Shown piece after piece: positions 19,630-28,843 of a stretch of 64,000 nt of DNA; the stretch's first letter is position 1, and each line of letters opens with the position of its first letter. The translations under genes and the position numbers were made by a program. The notes under the pieces were generated by a model that was not told where the DNA came from, did not search any database, and worked only from the letters and a program-made list of their open reading frames with translations. This DNA is from Poseidonibacter parvus. Its GTDB lineage: Bacteria; Campylobacterota; Campylobacteria; Campylobacterales; Arcobacteraceae. The stretch spans positions 1 through 64,000 of the forward strand of contig NZ_CP019070.1 in assembly GCF_001956695.1 (NCBI RefSeq), given 5' to 3'.

Positions 19630-19713
19630 TATTAAATATGCAAATTTGTCAAATTTTACCTATTATTTACTACTTTTATAGCTCATTTAATTTAGTATTT
19701 AGCTACTCCTGAT

Positions 19714-19719
19714 TATAAT
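19714..19719 (+). promoter_or_regulatory. -10 box for the mini-HTH gene
   Basis: GATTATAATTCC lies 31 bp before the GTG at 19750. Confidence 0.4.
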
Positions 19720-19749
19720 TCCGAAAATTTTTATTAAGACAAGTAGCTA

Positions 19750-19959
19750 GTGAAAAAACAAGAATTTAAAAAACTAATTAGAGAAATTGGCTTTACTTCG
19801 CAAAGAAGTTTTGCAGAAGAAATAGGTGTGAAAGCAACGACTTTTACAACATATAAATTTATACCAAATCATATTGTAAGAATCATAAACATGGCTTTAT
19901 TAGCCAAACACAGTGGTGTTCCTTTTGATGAAATAAAAGAGGCAATGAAAATAGATTAG
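19750..19959 (+). CDS. Mini helix-turn-helix protein
   Basis: A 69-residue, GTG-initiated protein. Its centre, SQRSFAEEIGVKATTFTTYK, has the shape of a helix-turn-helix (phage Cro/C1-like or XRE-like). The C-terminal helix ends ALLAKHSGVPFDEIKEAMK. It is probably a small DNA-binding regulator, but no target is known. It has its own -10 box upstream and an intrinsic terminator overlapping its end, so it is a single-gene unit. Confidence 0.6.
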   Translation: MKKQEFKKLIREIGFTSQRSFAEEIGVKATTFTTYKFIPNHIVRIINMALLAKHSGVPFDEIKEAMKID

Positions 19960-19976
19960 ATTTCTTAATCTATTTT
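19947..19976 (+). terminator. Intrinsic terminator of the mini-HTH gene
   Basis: An 11-bp stem (19947-19957 with 19966-19976, AAAATAGATTA / TAATCTATTTT, 8-nt loop) runs directly into a T run. It contains the stop codon. Confidence 0.75.
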
Positions 19977-20029
19977 TTATATATATTATTTTGTTTCCTC
20001 TTTAATTTTTAGTGTTAAATCATGTAAGA

Positions 20030-20081
20030 TTTTATTTTATAAAAATTATTAAAAATTACAATAATTTTTATAAAAATAAAA
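20030..20081. repeat. Long AT-only inverted repeat
   Basis: The left arm 20030-20050 and right arm 20060-20081 are inverted complements over 21 bp, with one extra A in the right arm and a 9-nt spacer. The arms contain only A and T. They lie in a gene-free stretch (19960-20176) that is nearly all A/T. The repeat could extrude as a cruciform or act as a weak terminator, but no function is shown. Confidence 0.6.
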
Positions 20082-20176
20082 TAAAAAAATAATTTTAAAA
20101 TATTTATAAATATTTTTTACAATTTTAAGTGACTTTTTTTACTTTTTTTTAGATTTTTTACAACTTTTGATAAATC

Positions 20177-20890
20177 TTATAAACCAATATTAATATATTT
20201 ACGTACTTTTTTTATCTCTTCATGAACATATTTTTCAATTATTATTTCTTTTTCATCATCTTTATTTACATTTCCAAAAGGTGAAATTATTGCACTTCCT
20301 TTTGCCATATTTGAATCGCTACTATTACAAGCAATTACAAAACATTGATTAACTAAGGCAAGAGATTTAGAAATTGTTTCATAATGGTCTTTTCTTTTTA
20401 TTCCCCACATAGAAGGATTTAAGATTATATCAGCACCTTTTATTTTTTCCCATAACTGTGGAAATCTTAACTCAAAGCAAATTAAAGTGGCAATTTTAAT
20501 TCCATTTATCTCAATAATTTTTATATCTTCTTCATTTCCTACTTCAAAATGCTCATGTTCAGAGCCTAGTGGAAATAGTTTTACTTTAGATTGTGTATGA
20601 ATTAACTCTTGATTATTGAAAATATGTAAGGTATTAAAAAACTTTCCATTTTTTTGAGTTATTAGTGTTAGAGCTATAGTTTTATTTACTGCTAATTGCA
20701 TTAGCTCTTTTATAGCAATAATAGAAAACTCTGAGGCTTCTTGCATTCTGTCATAACAAAATCCACTTAAAGCAATTTCAGGTGCTAAAATAATAGAGTT
20801 TTCTGGACTTTGTATAATTAATTCTTTTAAGTTTTCTAGGTTTTTTGAAAAATCTTCTTGGGTTTTAATTTGTAGTGCTATTAAATTCAT
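20177..20890 (-). CDS. Carbon-nitrogen hydrolase (nitrilase superfamily)
   Basis: Amidase of 237 residues with the three catalytic positions of the nitrilase superfamily: Glu in LAPEIALSGF, Lys in SKVKLFPLG and Cys in LICFELRFP. The substrate is unknown. It is shorter than most relatives, and the family includes omega-amidase and NAD synthetase glutaminase domains. The ATG at 20890 lies inside the 3' end of the upstream phosphomannomutase gene (26-bp overlap), so the two are translationally linked. The C terminus is basic. Confidence 0.85.
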   Translation of the reverse strand: MNLIALQIKTQEDFSKNLENLKELIIQSPENSIILAPEIALSGFCYDRMQEASEFSIIAIKELMQLAVNKTIALTLITQKNGKFFNTLHIFNNQELIHTQSKVKLFPLGSEHEHFEVGNEEDIKIIEINGIKIATLICFELRFPQLWEKIKGADIILNPSMWGIKRKDHYETISKSLALVNQCFVIACNSSDSNMAKGSAIISPFGNVNKDDEKEIIIEKYVHEEIKKVRKYINIGL

Positions 20891-22274
20891 TTATTTCCTT
20901 TTGTATTAATTTCTCTAGGGCATTTTGATATGTTTTTGCAGTTGCAAAGCTACTTGCTTCATATTTTGTAACTAAGATTGGATTTGTATTTGAAGCTCTT
21001 ACTAAGGCCCAACCATATTCAAAGTTTATTCTAAGACCATCAACTGTAATAATATTTTTAATTATAGGAAAGTCTCTATTTAGTCTCTTTAATGAAGTTT
21101 CTATTTTTTGCATTAATAAAAACTTTTTTTCTTCTTCTATTTGTATTTCAATATTTTCACTAGTATAAATTTTTGGTAGACTATCTATTTCTTTGTCAAT
21201 ATTCATATTTGAAGAAATTAACTCTAAAACTCTAAATGTTGCATAAATAGCATCATCAAAACCATAATATCTATCATTAAAAAATATATGCCCTGAAACC
21301 TCAGCTGCTAAATCAGCATTTAGCTCTTTGAGTTTAAGTCGTAAGTTTGAATAACCTGTTTTATTCATAATAGTTGTGCCATGTGTATTTATCTCATTAA
21401 ATACATTTTGTGAATATGTAACTTCACCAATAATTACAGGGTTTTTCATAGTTTTTGAAAACAAAAGTGCTAAGATATCACCCTTGATATTATACTTTTG
21501 AGTAAGAACTGCAATTCTATCGGCATCTCCATCATAAGCAAAACCATAATGACAATCATCTTTTAAATGACTTTTTAAATCAGATAGATTCTTTTCATTG
21601 CTAGGGTCTGGATGATGATTTGGAAAGTTACCATCAGGTTTTGTATATAAGGCTTTATAGTTTAAATTTAGTTTATCAAAGATAGAAGTAATAACAGTAT
21701 CAGCCATTCCATTTCCACAATCAATTATAAATTTTGTTGGTAAATCTTTCAAGTGTGAGAACTGTTTAATCATATAATCTATATATAAACTCTTAGCATC
21801 AACTTTAATAAAATCATGATTATCTTCAATCTTTATATTTTCATTTGATTTAATATCTTCGTAAAGCCTTATTAAATCATCTGCAAAATAAGGTTGGTTT
21901 TGTATTGTTGTTTTAAAGCCATTATATTTTTTTGCATTATGGCTACCAGTTATCATTATAGATGCATCTGGCTTTATTGTTTTATTATCAATATTAAACT
22001 CTTGGTATGAAGCAAAGTAATTAACTCCAGTTGCTACAAGACCTATATTTAATACTTTACATCCAGATTGATTAAGTCCACTAATTAGTGAGTTAAAAAG
22101 CATTGTTGAATGTTTTCTAATATCATATCCAATTATTACGTAAGCTTTTTTTTCTGTCCTTTTTTGTATTTCAAGTCCTAGGTAATATCCAATAAGTTTT
22201 GTATTATCACTATTTAATTCATTTGGAAATATACCTCTAATATCGTACTGTCTAAATATAGCTTTGTTTATCAC
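20865..22274 (-). CDS. Phosphomannomutase / phosphoglucomutase
   Basis: Interconverts hexose 1- and 6-phosphates for surface polysaccharide or nucleotide-sugar synthesis. The 469-residue alpha-D-phosphohexomutase has the phosphoserine loop MITGSHNAKKYNGFK (about residue 108), the metal-binding loop YDGDADRIAV (about 245), the sugar-specificity loop AAEVSGH (about 315), and a C-terminal RASNTNPILVTKYEA phosphate-binding region. It is a ManB/AlgC-type enzyme; sugar preference cannot be read from sequence. The middle gene of the ogt - mutase - hydrolase operon. Confidence 0.92.
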   Translation of the reverse strand: MINKAIFRQYDIRGIFPNELNSDNTKLIGYYLGLEIQKRTEKKAYVIIGYDIRKHSTMLFNSLISGLNQSGCKVLNIGLVATGVNYFASYQEFNIDNKTIKPDASIMITGSHNAKKYNGFKTTIQNQPYFADDLIRLYEDIKSNENIKIEDNHDFIKVDAKSLYIDYMIKQFSHLKDLPTKFIIDCGNGMADTVITSIFDKLNLNYKALYTKPDGNFPNHHPDPSNEKNLSDLKSHLKDDCHYGFAYDGDADRIAVLTQKYNIKGDILALLFSKTMKNPVIIGEVTYSQNVFNEINTHGTTIMNKTGYSNLRLKLKELNADLAAEVSGHIFFNDRYYGFDDAIYATFRVLELISSNMNIDKEIDSLPKIYTSENIEIQIEEEKKFLLMQKIETSLKRLNRDFPIIKNIITVDGLRINFEYGWALVRASNTNPILVTKYEASSFATAKTYQNALEKLIQKEINEFNSTTN

Positions 22275-22279
22275 TTATT

Positions 22280-22825
22280 CTACGCTCTTTTGCTTTCTAA
22301 ATTTAATAAAAACTCTTTTGCTTCATTTCCACCTGCATATATATTAGAACTTCCATCATCTTTTTGTATTCTATGGCAAGGTACGATTATATTTAGCATA
22401 TTTTGAGCAAGAGGACTCTCAATTGCTTTTTGTGTTGCTCTATTTGTATTTAAAGTATCAATTTTTGATGCAAAAGAAGAAAAGCTTTGAATACTTCCAT
22501 AAGGAATATTTAGTAACTCTTTCCATACTTGTATTTGAAATGTAGAACCAATAAGTTGCATTGGTAATTCAAATGTAGTTCTTTGATTATTAAAATACTC
22601 TTCAAGTTGAATTCTTAACATATCAAAATATTCACACTCAGATGGAATAATATCAGTGTCAAAACTCTTTTTTAAAATATCAATTCTAGCTTCTATATTA
22701 AAAGGTGTGAAATAGCAAAGCATTACTATTCCTTTTTTTGAAGCAGCTGCAAACATTTGGCCAAGTGGAGTATCAATTGTAGTTGTTAGTATTATTTCTT
22801 TATTAGGTGTTTTGTATTCTCTCAT
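22280..22825 (-). CDS. ogt: Methylated-DNA--protein-cysteine methyltransferase
   Basis: Suicide repair enzyme that removes alkyl groups from O6-alkylguanine. The acceptor cysteine is in IVPCHRIQ, preceded by the recognition-helix region (ATQKAIESPLAQNMLN). The N-terminal ribonuclease-like domain is present; total 181 residues. In NIPYGSIQSFSSFA the usual helix leading to DNA binding can be read. It lies 5 bp upstream of the phosphomannomutase gene in the same direction. A second alkyltransferase, fused to an AraC domain, lies at 30.1-31.0 kb. Confidence 0.93.
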   Translation of the reverse strand: MREYKTPNKEIILTTTIDTPLGQMFAAASKKGIVMLCYFTPFNIEARIDILKKSFDTDIIPSECEYFDMLRIQLEEYFNNQRTTFELPMQLIGSTFQIQVWKELLNIPYGSIQSFSSFASKIDTLNTNRATQKAIESPLAQNMLNIIVPCHRIQKDDGSSNIYAGGNEAKEFLLNLESKRA

Positions 22826-22887
22826 AATTGAATTTTAACATAAAGAAAATAAGTTATAATGTTTTATCAAAAAAATAGGAATATATT

Positions 22888-23964
22888 ATGAGTAATAAAA
22901 CAGATATAAAATTAGATAAAAACAAATTAAAAGGTGCCTTTTTTGGCGCTATTGTAGGAGATGCTTTATGTTTAGGTTCTCACTATGAATATGATGCAAA
23001 AAAGATTTATGAAGCTTATGGACAAAAGCCAATTGAAAAGTTTATGAGTCCTGGTGAAAAAATGGGTGGAGAAACTCACGGTATTGGATGGGGTCAAAGA
23101 AATTACCATCCAGGAAAAAGTGCAGGAGGAACAACTGATTATGGAGATTATAATATCTTAGTTTTAGAACATCTTGCAAGTATATCAAATCCTCCTAGAG
23201 CTTTTGAAGTTGCACCAATGCTTCCTCATTGGATGAATAGGTTAGAGCATTCATGGGGTTCATGGATTTGTACTATGACTAAAGAGACATATTCACAAGT
23301 TAAAAATGGAACACCTGTACAGTATCTTGGTGGTATTTCAAATGCAACTGCTATAAGACATATAGCAGCTCACTCTTATTATGAAACAGAAGAAGAAATA
23401 GTTGATGTTGCAAGAAAAACTATGTTTACACACAAAGATGTTCACGCACTTGGTGGTGGTGAGTTTTTTGCTCGTGTAACACATAGAGTTTTAAGAGGTG
23501 AGCATCCAAGATCTGCTATTGAAGATGTTGCTATTTTAATGGGTGGTTTTTTTGAAGAAAAAACAAAACAAGCAATTTCAAAATATGAAGAAGCTATAAA
23601 TCCAGAGTCTGATCTTTCAAAAGAGTTATTCTGTGATGATTTAGCAATTACATCAATGGCAAGATTATGGGATGTTGGAAGAAGTGAACCAATTAAAGTA
23701 GGGAAAGCAAGTCCTACTGAAGGTACTATGCCTGGAAGTATTTACTTTATACTAAAATATGCAGATGAAAAAGATGGTCTTAAAAAAGCCCTTCAAGCAA
23801 ATGCAATGGTAGGTGGAGATAATGCTTCAAGATCAATTGCAATTGGTATGGTTTTAGGTGCATATTTTGGAGTTGATGCAATTCCACAGCAATGGAAGGA
23901 AACTTTAGAACAATGGGACTATTGTGAGAAGTTATTAGATAAGTTGCCACTTTTAAAAGACTAA
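22888..23964 (+). CDS. ADP-ribosylglycohydrolase-family protein with altered metal-ligand motif
   Basis: All-helical 358-residue protein of the DraG/ARH superfamily. The N-terminal GAFFGAIVGDALCLGSHYEY matches the family opening. However, the usual TDDT motif reads TTDYGDYN here, and the C-terminal GGDTDT-type motif reads GGDNASRS. At least one canonical Mg-coordinating Asp is therefore not in place. A divergent J1-crystallin-like branch is a possible relative. The substrate may not be ADP-ribosyl-protein. It is followed after 2 bp by a response regulator and then a histidine kinase, forming a three-gene unit. Confidence 0.75.
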   Translation: MSNKTDIKLDKNKLKGAFFGAIVGDALCLGSHYEYDAKKIYEAYGQKPIEKFMSPGEKMGGETHGIGWGQRNYHPGKSAGGTTDYGDYNILVLEHLASISNPPRAFEVAPMLPHWMNRLEHSWGSWICTMTKETYSQVKNGTPVQYLGGISNATAIRHIAAHSYYETEEEIVDVARKTMFTHKDVHALGGGEFFARVTHRVLRGEHPRSAIEDVAILMGGFFEEKTKQAISKYEEAINPESDLSKELFCDDLAITSMARLWDVGRSEPIKVGKASPTEGTMPGSIYFILKYADEKDGLKKALQANAMVGGDNASRSIAIGMVLGAYFGVDAIPQQWKETLEQWDYCEKLLDKLPLLKD

Positions 23965-23966
23965 GA

Positions 23967-24635
23967 TTGAATAATAAAATAAAAGTACTTTATGTTGAAG
24001 ATGATGACATAGCAAGAGAAAATGGCATAGAGTACTTAGAAAACTATTTTGAATATATCTATGAATCTAGTGATGCTCTTAGTGCTTTAAAGCTTTATGA
24101 GAAGCATCAGCCTCATTTAATTATTACAGATATTCAAATGCCAAAGTTAAATGGTTTAGAGTTTATTCAAAGAATAAGAGAAAAAGATAAAAAAGTACAA
24201 GTAATAGTAATATCAGCATTTTCAAATAAGGAATATTTATTTAAAGCAATTGAACTGCAACTTGTAAAGTACTTGATTAAACCTCTTAAAGAACAGGAAT
24301 TTCAAGAGGCTTTGTCTTTGTGTATAGAAAGTATTAATAATGATTCTTCTAATATATATAAGTTAAATAGTGATTACACTTTTGATATCTTTAATAGCAC
24401 TCTAGTTTGTAAAGATGAGATTGTAAAACTGCGAACAAAAGAAATAGACTTTTTAACATTACTACTTAAAAATAAAAATAGATATGTTACATATACTGAA
24501 ATAGAAAACTATGTATGGAATGAAAATGCTATGAGTAAAGATGCATTAAAAACCTTAGTTAAAAATATAAAAACAAAAATACCAAAAGAATTAATCCTAA
24601 ATCTTTCAGGAACTGGATATAAAATTGATTTATGA
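23967..24635 (+). CDS. OmpR-family response regulator
   Basis: A 222-residue regulator. The receiver domain (1-120) has the acidic pair YVEDDD, phosphoacceptor Asp in IITDIQMPK, Ser in VISAFS and Lys in YLIKPL. The C-terminal winged-helix effector (about 135-222) has LRTKEIDFLTLLLKNKNR and a GTGYKIDL end. The start is TTG two bases after the stop of the ADP-ribosylglycohydrolase-like gene. Its stop overlaps the kinase start by 11 bp. It presumably receives phosphate from the downstream kinase; target genes are unknown. Confidence 0.88.
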   Translation: MNNKIKVLYVEDDDIARENGIEYLENYFEYIYESSDALSALKLYEKHQPHLIITDIQMPKLNGLEFIQRIREKDKKVQVIVISAFSNKEYLFKAIELQLVKYLIKPLKEQEFQEALSLCIESINNDSSNIYKLNSDYTFDIFNSTLVCKDEIVKLRTKEIDFLTLLLKNKNRYVTYTEIENYVWNENAMSKDALKTLVKNIKTKIPKELILNLSGTGYKIDL

Positions 24636-25947
24636 TTTAAATACAGTTTTAGTATATGGAGTTACTTTTGGTATTTTAATTATGACTATTGTTTATACTT
24701 TTATTAGGTATATATATTCAAAAGAGATATTTTATGTAAGTTATTGTTTTATGCAGATATTCTCTCTTGTATATATATTATCTTATAGTAAACTTTTTTC
24801 TATAAATTCTTTGTTTGAAGACTTAGCCTTGCTTTTTGCTAGTTTAAGCTCACTTGTCTTTGCAGTATCCTTCTATGAAGGTAAGTTTTTTCCAAAAATG
24901 AAAAATTTAAATGAGTTACTTTTTAATACCTTTTTACTTAATGTTGTAATTCTTAGTTCCTTTTATCATTATATGCTTTTTGAGTATTTACCTTATACAA
25001 TTATTTATGCAATCTTATTTGTATCAATAATCTTTAATTTAAAGCAAGAGTTTAAAGCAACAGTTATATATGTTCTTGGTTGGTCGGTTTTATGTTTTAT
25101 TTTATTTGTAATGGATTTTAAAAGCATTTATGAACAAAGTGGATATATGGATTTAGTTTTATTAGTTTTTGCAATAGAGGCTATTTTATTTACTATCTCA
25201 GTAGCATATAAATACAATAACTTACAAATACAAAGTAATTCTTATGAAGATATGTTATTACAACAATCAAAGTTAGCAAAATCAGGTGAAATGATAGGAA
25301 ATATTACTCATCAGTTTAGACAGCCTTTGAATAACTTATCATATATTCTAATGAACTTAAAAAAACGTTTTTCAAAAAATGAACTTGATGAGGTATATTT
25401 TGAAAAGAAGATTACTCAAGCAAATAGTCAGTTACAGTTTTTATCTAAAACAATAGATGATTTTAAAGAGTTTTATACACCTTCAAAACAAAAAGAAAAC
25501 TTTAGTGTTAAAGAAGCAATACTAAACTGTATTACTATTTTAGATGCAAATTTAAAGAAATATAATATTAACTTAGAAGTTAATGTAAATACAGATGAGA
25601 ATATTCAAATCTTTGGTGTTAAAAATGAGTTGTCACAAGTAATCCTAGCCCTTGTCTCAAATGCAATAGATGCTTTAAAAAGTACTCAAAACCCAATGAT
25701 AAATATTGATATTAATTCTAATAATGCTGAGGTTATAATTGCAATAAAAGATAATGCAGGAGGAATAAATAAAAAGAACTTAACAAAAATCTTTGAGCCA
25801 TATTTTACTACAAAAGAAGATGGTTCAGGGATTGGTCTTTATTTAGTAAAGTTAATCATTGAAGAGAGTTTTGAAGGGAAAATTGATGTTTTAAATGAAA
25901 AAGAGGGTGCTGTATTTACCCTCTTTTTTGAAAAGTCATTTGATTAG
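24625..25947 (+). CDS. Sensor histidine kinase with seven-helix membrane domain
   Basis: A 440-residue kinase. Residues 1-200 form about seven transmembrane helices (7TMR-DISM-like) without a sizeable periplasmic loop. The dimerisation domain has the phosphorylated His in GNITHQFRQPLNNLS (about 228). The HATPase has the N box LVSNAIDALK, G1 DNAGGINKKN and G2 DGSGIGLYLVK. The start is TTG inside the response regulator gene (translational coupling). It is convergent with ccoG, overlapping by 4 bp. The sensed signal may be membrane-derived. Confidence 0.87.
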   Translation: MIYDLNTVLVYGVTFGILIMTIVYTFIRYIYSKEIFYVSYCFMQIFSLVYILSYSKLFSINSLFEDLALLFASLSSLVFAVSFYEGKFFPKMKNLNELLFNTFLLNVVILSSFYHYMLFEYLPYTIIYAILFVSIIFNLKQEFKATVIYVLGWSVLCFILFVMDFKSIYEQSGYMDLVLLVFAIEAILFTISVAYKYNNLQIQSNSYEDMLLQQSKLAKSGEMIGNITHQFRQPLNNLSYILMNLKKRFSKNELDEVYFEKKITQANSQLQFLSKTIDDFKEFYTPSKQKENFSVKEAILNCITILDANLKKYNINLEVNVNTDENIQIFGVKNELSQVILALVSNAIDALKSTQNPMINIDINSNNAEVIIAIKDNAGGINKKNLTKIFEPYFTTKEDGSGIGLYLVKLIIEESFEGKIDVLNEKEGAVFTLFFEKSFD

Positions 25948-27290
25948 TTTTTTAACAAATCATTTCTTGGATAAATAAAAGCTAGTTCTTTTTCAAGTTT
26001 TATTTTTTTGTCTTCTTTTGCATAAGCTATAAGTTTTATTTTTAAAGGAGTGTCTTTTTTATCTGATAAATAAAGTCTCTTTTTAGTCTCTATAATTAAA
26101 ACTTTTTTAGCTCTTTTTCCTGGATTTAATTTAAAAGCTTTAAATCTTTTTATTTTAAAATTTTTACTATCTTCTAAAGCTAAATTATATGTATATACTC
26201 TTTTTTGAGTATTGTGAAAAGTTAATATATAGTTGTTGGAAACTTTTGCATTTTCTTTTATATTATAAAGTTTTGTAGTTTTGTTAACATTTAATAAAAA
26301 GTACTCTTTTTTTGAAGCAAATACTCCAGTTAAAACAAGACATAATATTAAGGAAGTAAAATAAGTTATATTTCTTTTTGTAAATATCTTTGATACTTTT
26401 TTATTGATAATTGTATTTGTACTTCCCCAATTAATTAAAGACTTCTTCCCAAGTTTTCCCATTACAGTAGTGCATGCATCAGAACACTCTAAACAGTTAA
26501 TACATTCAACTTGTAAACCTTTTCTAATATCAATATTTGTAGGGCAGATTTTTACACATGCCTCACAAGTTGTACACTCTTCATTTGCTTTCCATTCTTT
26601 CATTTTAAAGATAGATTTTTCATTATTTACAAAAACATTTCCACCTCTTGAAGTATCGTAAACAATTTGCTTTGTATCATTATCATATAAAGAAGATTGA
26701 ATTCTTGAATAAGGACATATATAAACACAAGAATTCTCTTTCATAAATATAATATCAAAAACTAAAAACATAGCAGTTGATATTATAAATATAATCATAA
26801 ATGAGTGATTTAATGGATCTAAAATATACATAAAAAAATCTTCAGGTGGAACAAAATACCACATAAAATTTGTAGCAATCATTAGTGAAATAATAATCCA
26901 AAGAAAAATTGATATATACTTTTTTAACTTGTTAGAATTTTTAGAATAATCAATATCTTTTTGTTTATTTTTTACTCTTCGTAAGTCTAAAATATTACCT
27001 TCAATTAAGTCTCTATATATAGTTCTAAAAATTGTTTGAGGACAGGCCCATCCACACCAAATTCTTCCTAATATACTTGTAATTGTAAAAATCCCAATAA
27101 ATAAGAACATTAGTAAAAATGGCATAAGATAAAGTTCACTTACATTGTAAACAAAGCCTAATATATGAAACTGCAATTTATCAAAAGATAAAAGTAAGAT
27201 GTGATTACCATTGATTGTAATGAAAGGTATTAGCAATGTAAATATTGTAATAAATAGATATGTAAAATATCTTTTCTTTGTGTAAGACAT
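25944..27290 (-). CDS. ccoG: Cytochrome c oxidase accessory protein CcoG
   Basis: Membrane iron-sulfur protein that reduces copper during cbb3 oxidase assembly. The 448 residues show an N-terminal helix bundle with GWACPQTIFR and CPYSRIQ motifs, and a ferredoxin-like double cluster domain (CTTCEACVKICP and CINCLECSDAC). One more helix precedes a C-terminal periplasmic Ig-like domain. No ccoNOPQ genes are nearby, so it is detached from the oxidase operon. A low-potential electron transfer role (RdxA/FixG) is the older name. Confidence 0.92.
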   Translation of the reverse strand: MSYTKKRYFTYLFITIFTLLIPFITINGNHILLLSFDKLQFHILGFVYNVSELYLMPFLLMFLFIGIFTITSILGRIWCGWACPQTIFRTIYRDLIEGNILDLRRVKNKQKDIDYSKNSNKLKKYISIFLWIIISLMIATNFMWYFVPPEDFFMYILDPLNHSFMIIFIISTAMFLVFDIIFMKENSCVYICPYSRIQSSLYDNDTKQIVYDTSRGGNVFVNNEKSIFKMKEWKANEECTTCEACVKICPTNIDIRKGLQVECINCLECSDACTTVMGKLGKKSLINWGSTNTIINKKVSKIFTKRNITYFTSLILCLVLTGVFASKKEYFLLNVNKTTKLYNIKENAKVSNNYILTFHNTQKRVYTYNLALEDSKNFKIKRFKAFKLNPGKRAKKVLIIETKKRLYLSDKKDTPLKIKLIAYAKEDKKIKLEKELAFIYPRNDLLKN

Positions 27291-27363
27291 ATAAACTCCT
27301 TTGTTTACAGAAGTTTATATTTTTTTGGTGTTCATTTAGTGGTTTTTAGAATTAATTTGATAA

Positions 27364-28794
27364 CTAATAAATGATTTTATTTCTACCTTCTTTTTTTGCT
27401 TGATATAGATTCTTATCAACTCTAGAGAATAATTCTTCAGCACTAGTTTCAGTAGTTTTTGTAGCAATACCCATACTAACAGTGATTTGTCTATCTAATA
27501 ACTCTTTTAAGCCTTTATCCTCTTCTACTTTGATTCTAAGTCTTTGAGCAAGGTTATAAGCAGTTTGCTTATCTAGATTAGGAAGTAGTGCAACAAACTC
27601 ATCTCCTCCCCATCGAGCAATTAAGTCATGCTCTCTAAAAGTTCTTTTAAATAATTCTGAAACTCTAATTAAAACTTTTTCTCCTATTATATGTCCGTAC
27701 TTATCGTTTATCGTTTTAAATTTATCAACATCAAATATAAGCAGAGTTAAGTTTTTAGTTTTTGTATTAAACATACTTTTAAAAGCTTTATCAAAACTAT
27801 TTCTATTATTTAATGAAGTTAGTTTATCAGTATTTGCAAACTTTTGAAGTGATTTATGAGTATTATTTATATAATATATAATTAATATCATAATGATTAT
27901 TACAATAATTAAAAACATAAGAATATTAAAATATAAAGCATTTTCAATTTCTTTTTTGTATGTATTCTCTTGGGCTTCAACACATAAATATAAGTCTAAT
28001 TCATCTATAAATCTAATATTTACAATATAATCTTTACCATTTTTTGTATATTCTTGAGTTGTTTTATTTTTATTATTGAAATTATTAATGAGTGTATTTA
28101 TGTAAGTTATATCTTTTTTATTTAGTTCTTCAATATTATTTGATGAAATCAAGACTTTATTTTCTTTATTTATAAAAGAAATATCATGATTATACTTTTC
28201 TTTATAATCTTTTAAAAGTTTACTCACATGTTGTGTTTGTAGCCCTACTCCTACAGCTGCTAAAAAATTACCTTTATCATCTTCAACTCTGTAATTTGTA
28301 AATATTGTCATAGAGTTTTCTGCTGCTAAATCTAAGTCAATATTACTCTCATAAACATCAACAACATTTTTTACTCTATAGAACCAATTATCTCTTTTAT
28401 CACTTGGACTAATTGTTTTTAAAATACCTTCTGAATAGTAGTAATTCTTTGTAATATCAGATACTAGAAAGCTACTTGAAGTATTATATTTCTTTTTTAT
28501 TGCAGCTAAATACGAGGAAATTTGATTTACATCTTTTTCTCCATTTTTAATCCAATTAATCATAAAAGTATCTTGAGCCATTAAAGAAGAGATTAAATTT
28601 GGTTTTAATAAATCTCTTTGGATTTCAGAATAAATATTATCACTGCTTAATGGCAAAGATTTATATTTTAATTGATCTTTTGTTAAATCTACAGCAATTT
28701 TATAGCTAAAAAATGAAGCTATAATAAAACCTGCAGATAGAAGAAATGTTACTATTATTAAAAGCTTGTATTTTTGGAAGACATAATTTAGCAT
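27364..28794 (-). CDS. Diguanylate cyclase with extracytoplasmic Cache sensor
   Basis: Makes cyclic di-GMP. The 476 residues comprise a first membrane helix (10-32), a periplasmic dCache-like domain (about 35-280), a second helix (about 285-310) and a GGDEF domain with the intact signature RWGGDEFVALLP near 400. The feedback-inhibition I-site is present as REHD five residues before it. The N-terminal sensor probably binds a small molecule. It stands between ccoG and the LRR-kinase, all on the minus strand, but the gaps are long enough for separate promoters. Confidence 0.88.
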   Translation of the reverse strand: MLNYVFQKYKLLIIVTFLLSAGFIIASFFSYKIAVDLTKDQLKYKSLPLSSDNIYSEIQRDLLKPNLISSLMAQDTFMINWIKNGEKDVNQISSYLAAIKKKYNTSSSFLVSDITKNYYYSEGILKTISPSDKRDNWFYRVKNVVDVYESNIDLDLAAENSMTIFTNYRVEDDKGNFLAAVGVGLQTQHVSKLLKDYKEKYNHDISFINKENKVLISSNNIEELNKKDITYINTLINNFNNKNKTTQEYTKNGKDYIVNIRFIDELDLYLCVEAQENTYKKEIENALYFNILMFLIIVIIIMILIIYYINNTHKSLQKFANTDKLTSLNNRNSFDKAFKSMFNTKTKNLTLLIFDVDKFKTINDKYGHIIGEKVLIRVSELFKRTFREHDLIARWGGDEFVALLPNLDKQTAYNLAQRLRIKVEEDKGLKELLDRQITVSMGIATKTTETSAEELFSRVDKNLYQAKKEGRNKIIY

Positions 28795-28843
28795 TTATAT
28801 TACCTTTATATAATAATTATAACAAAAATAATATTAATCTGTT

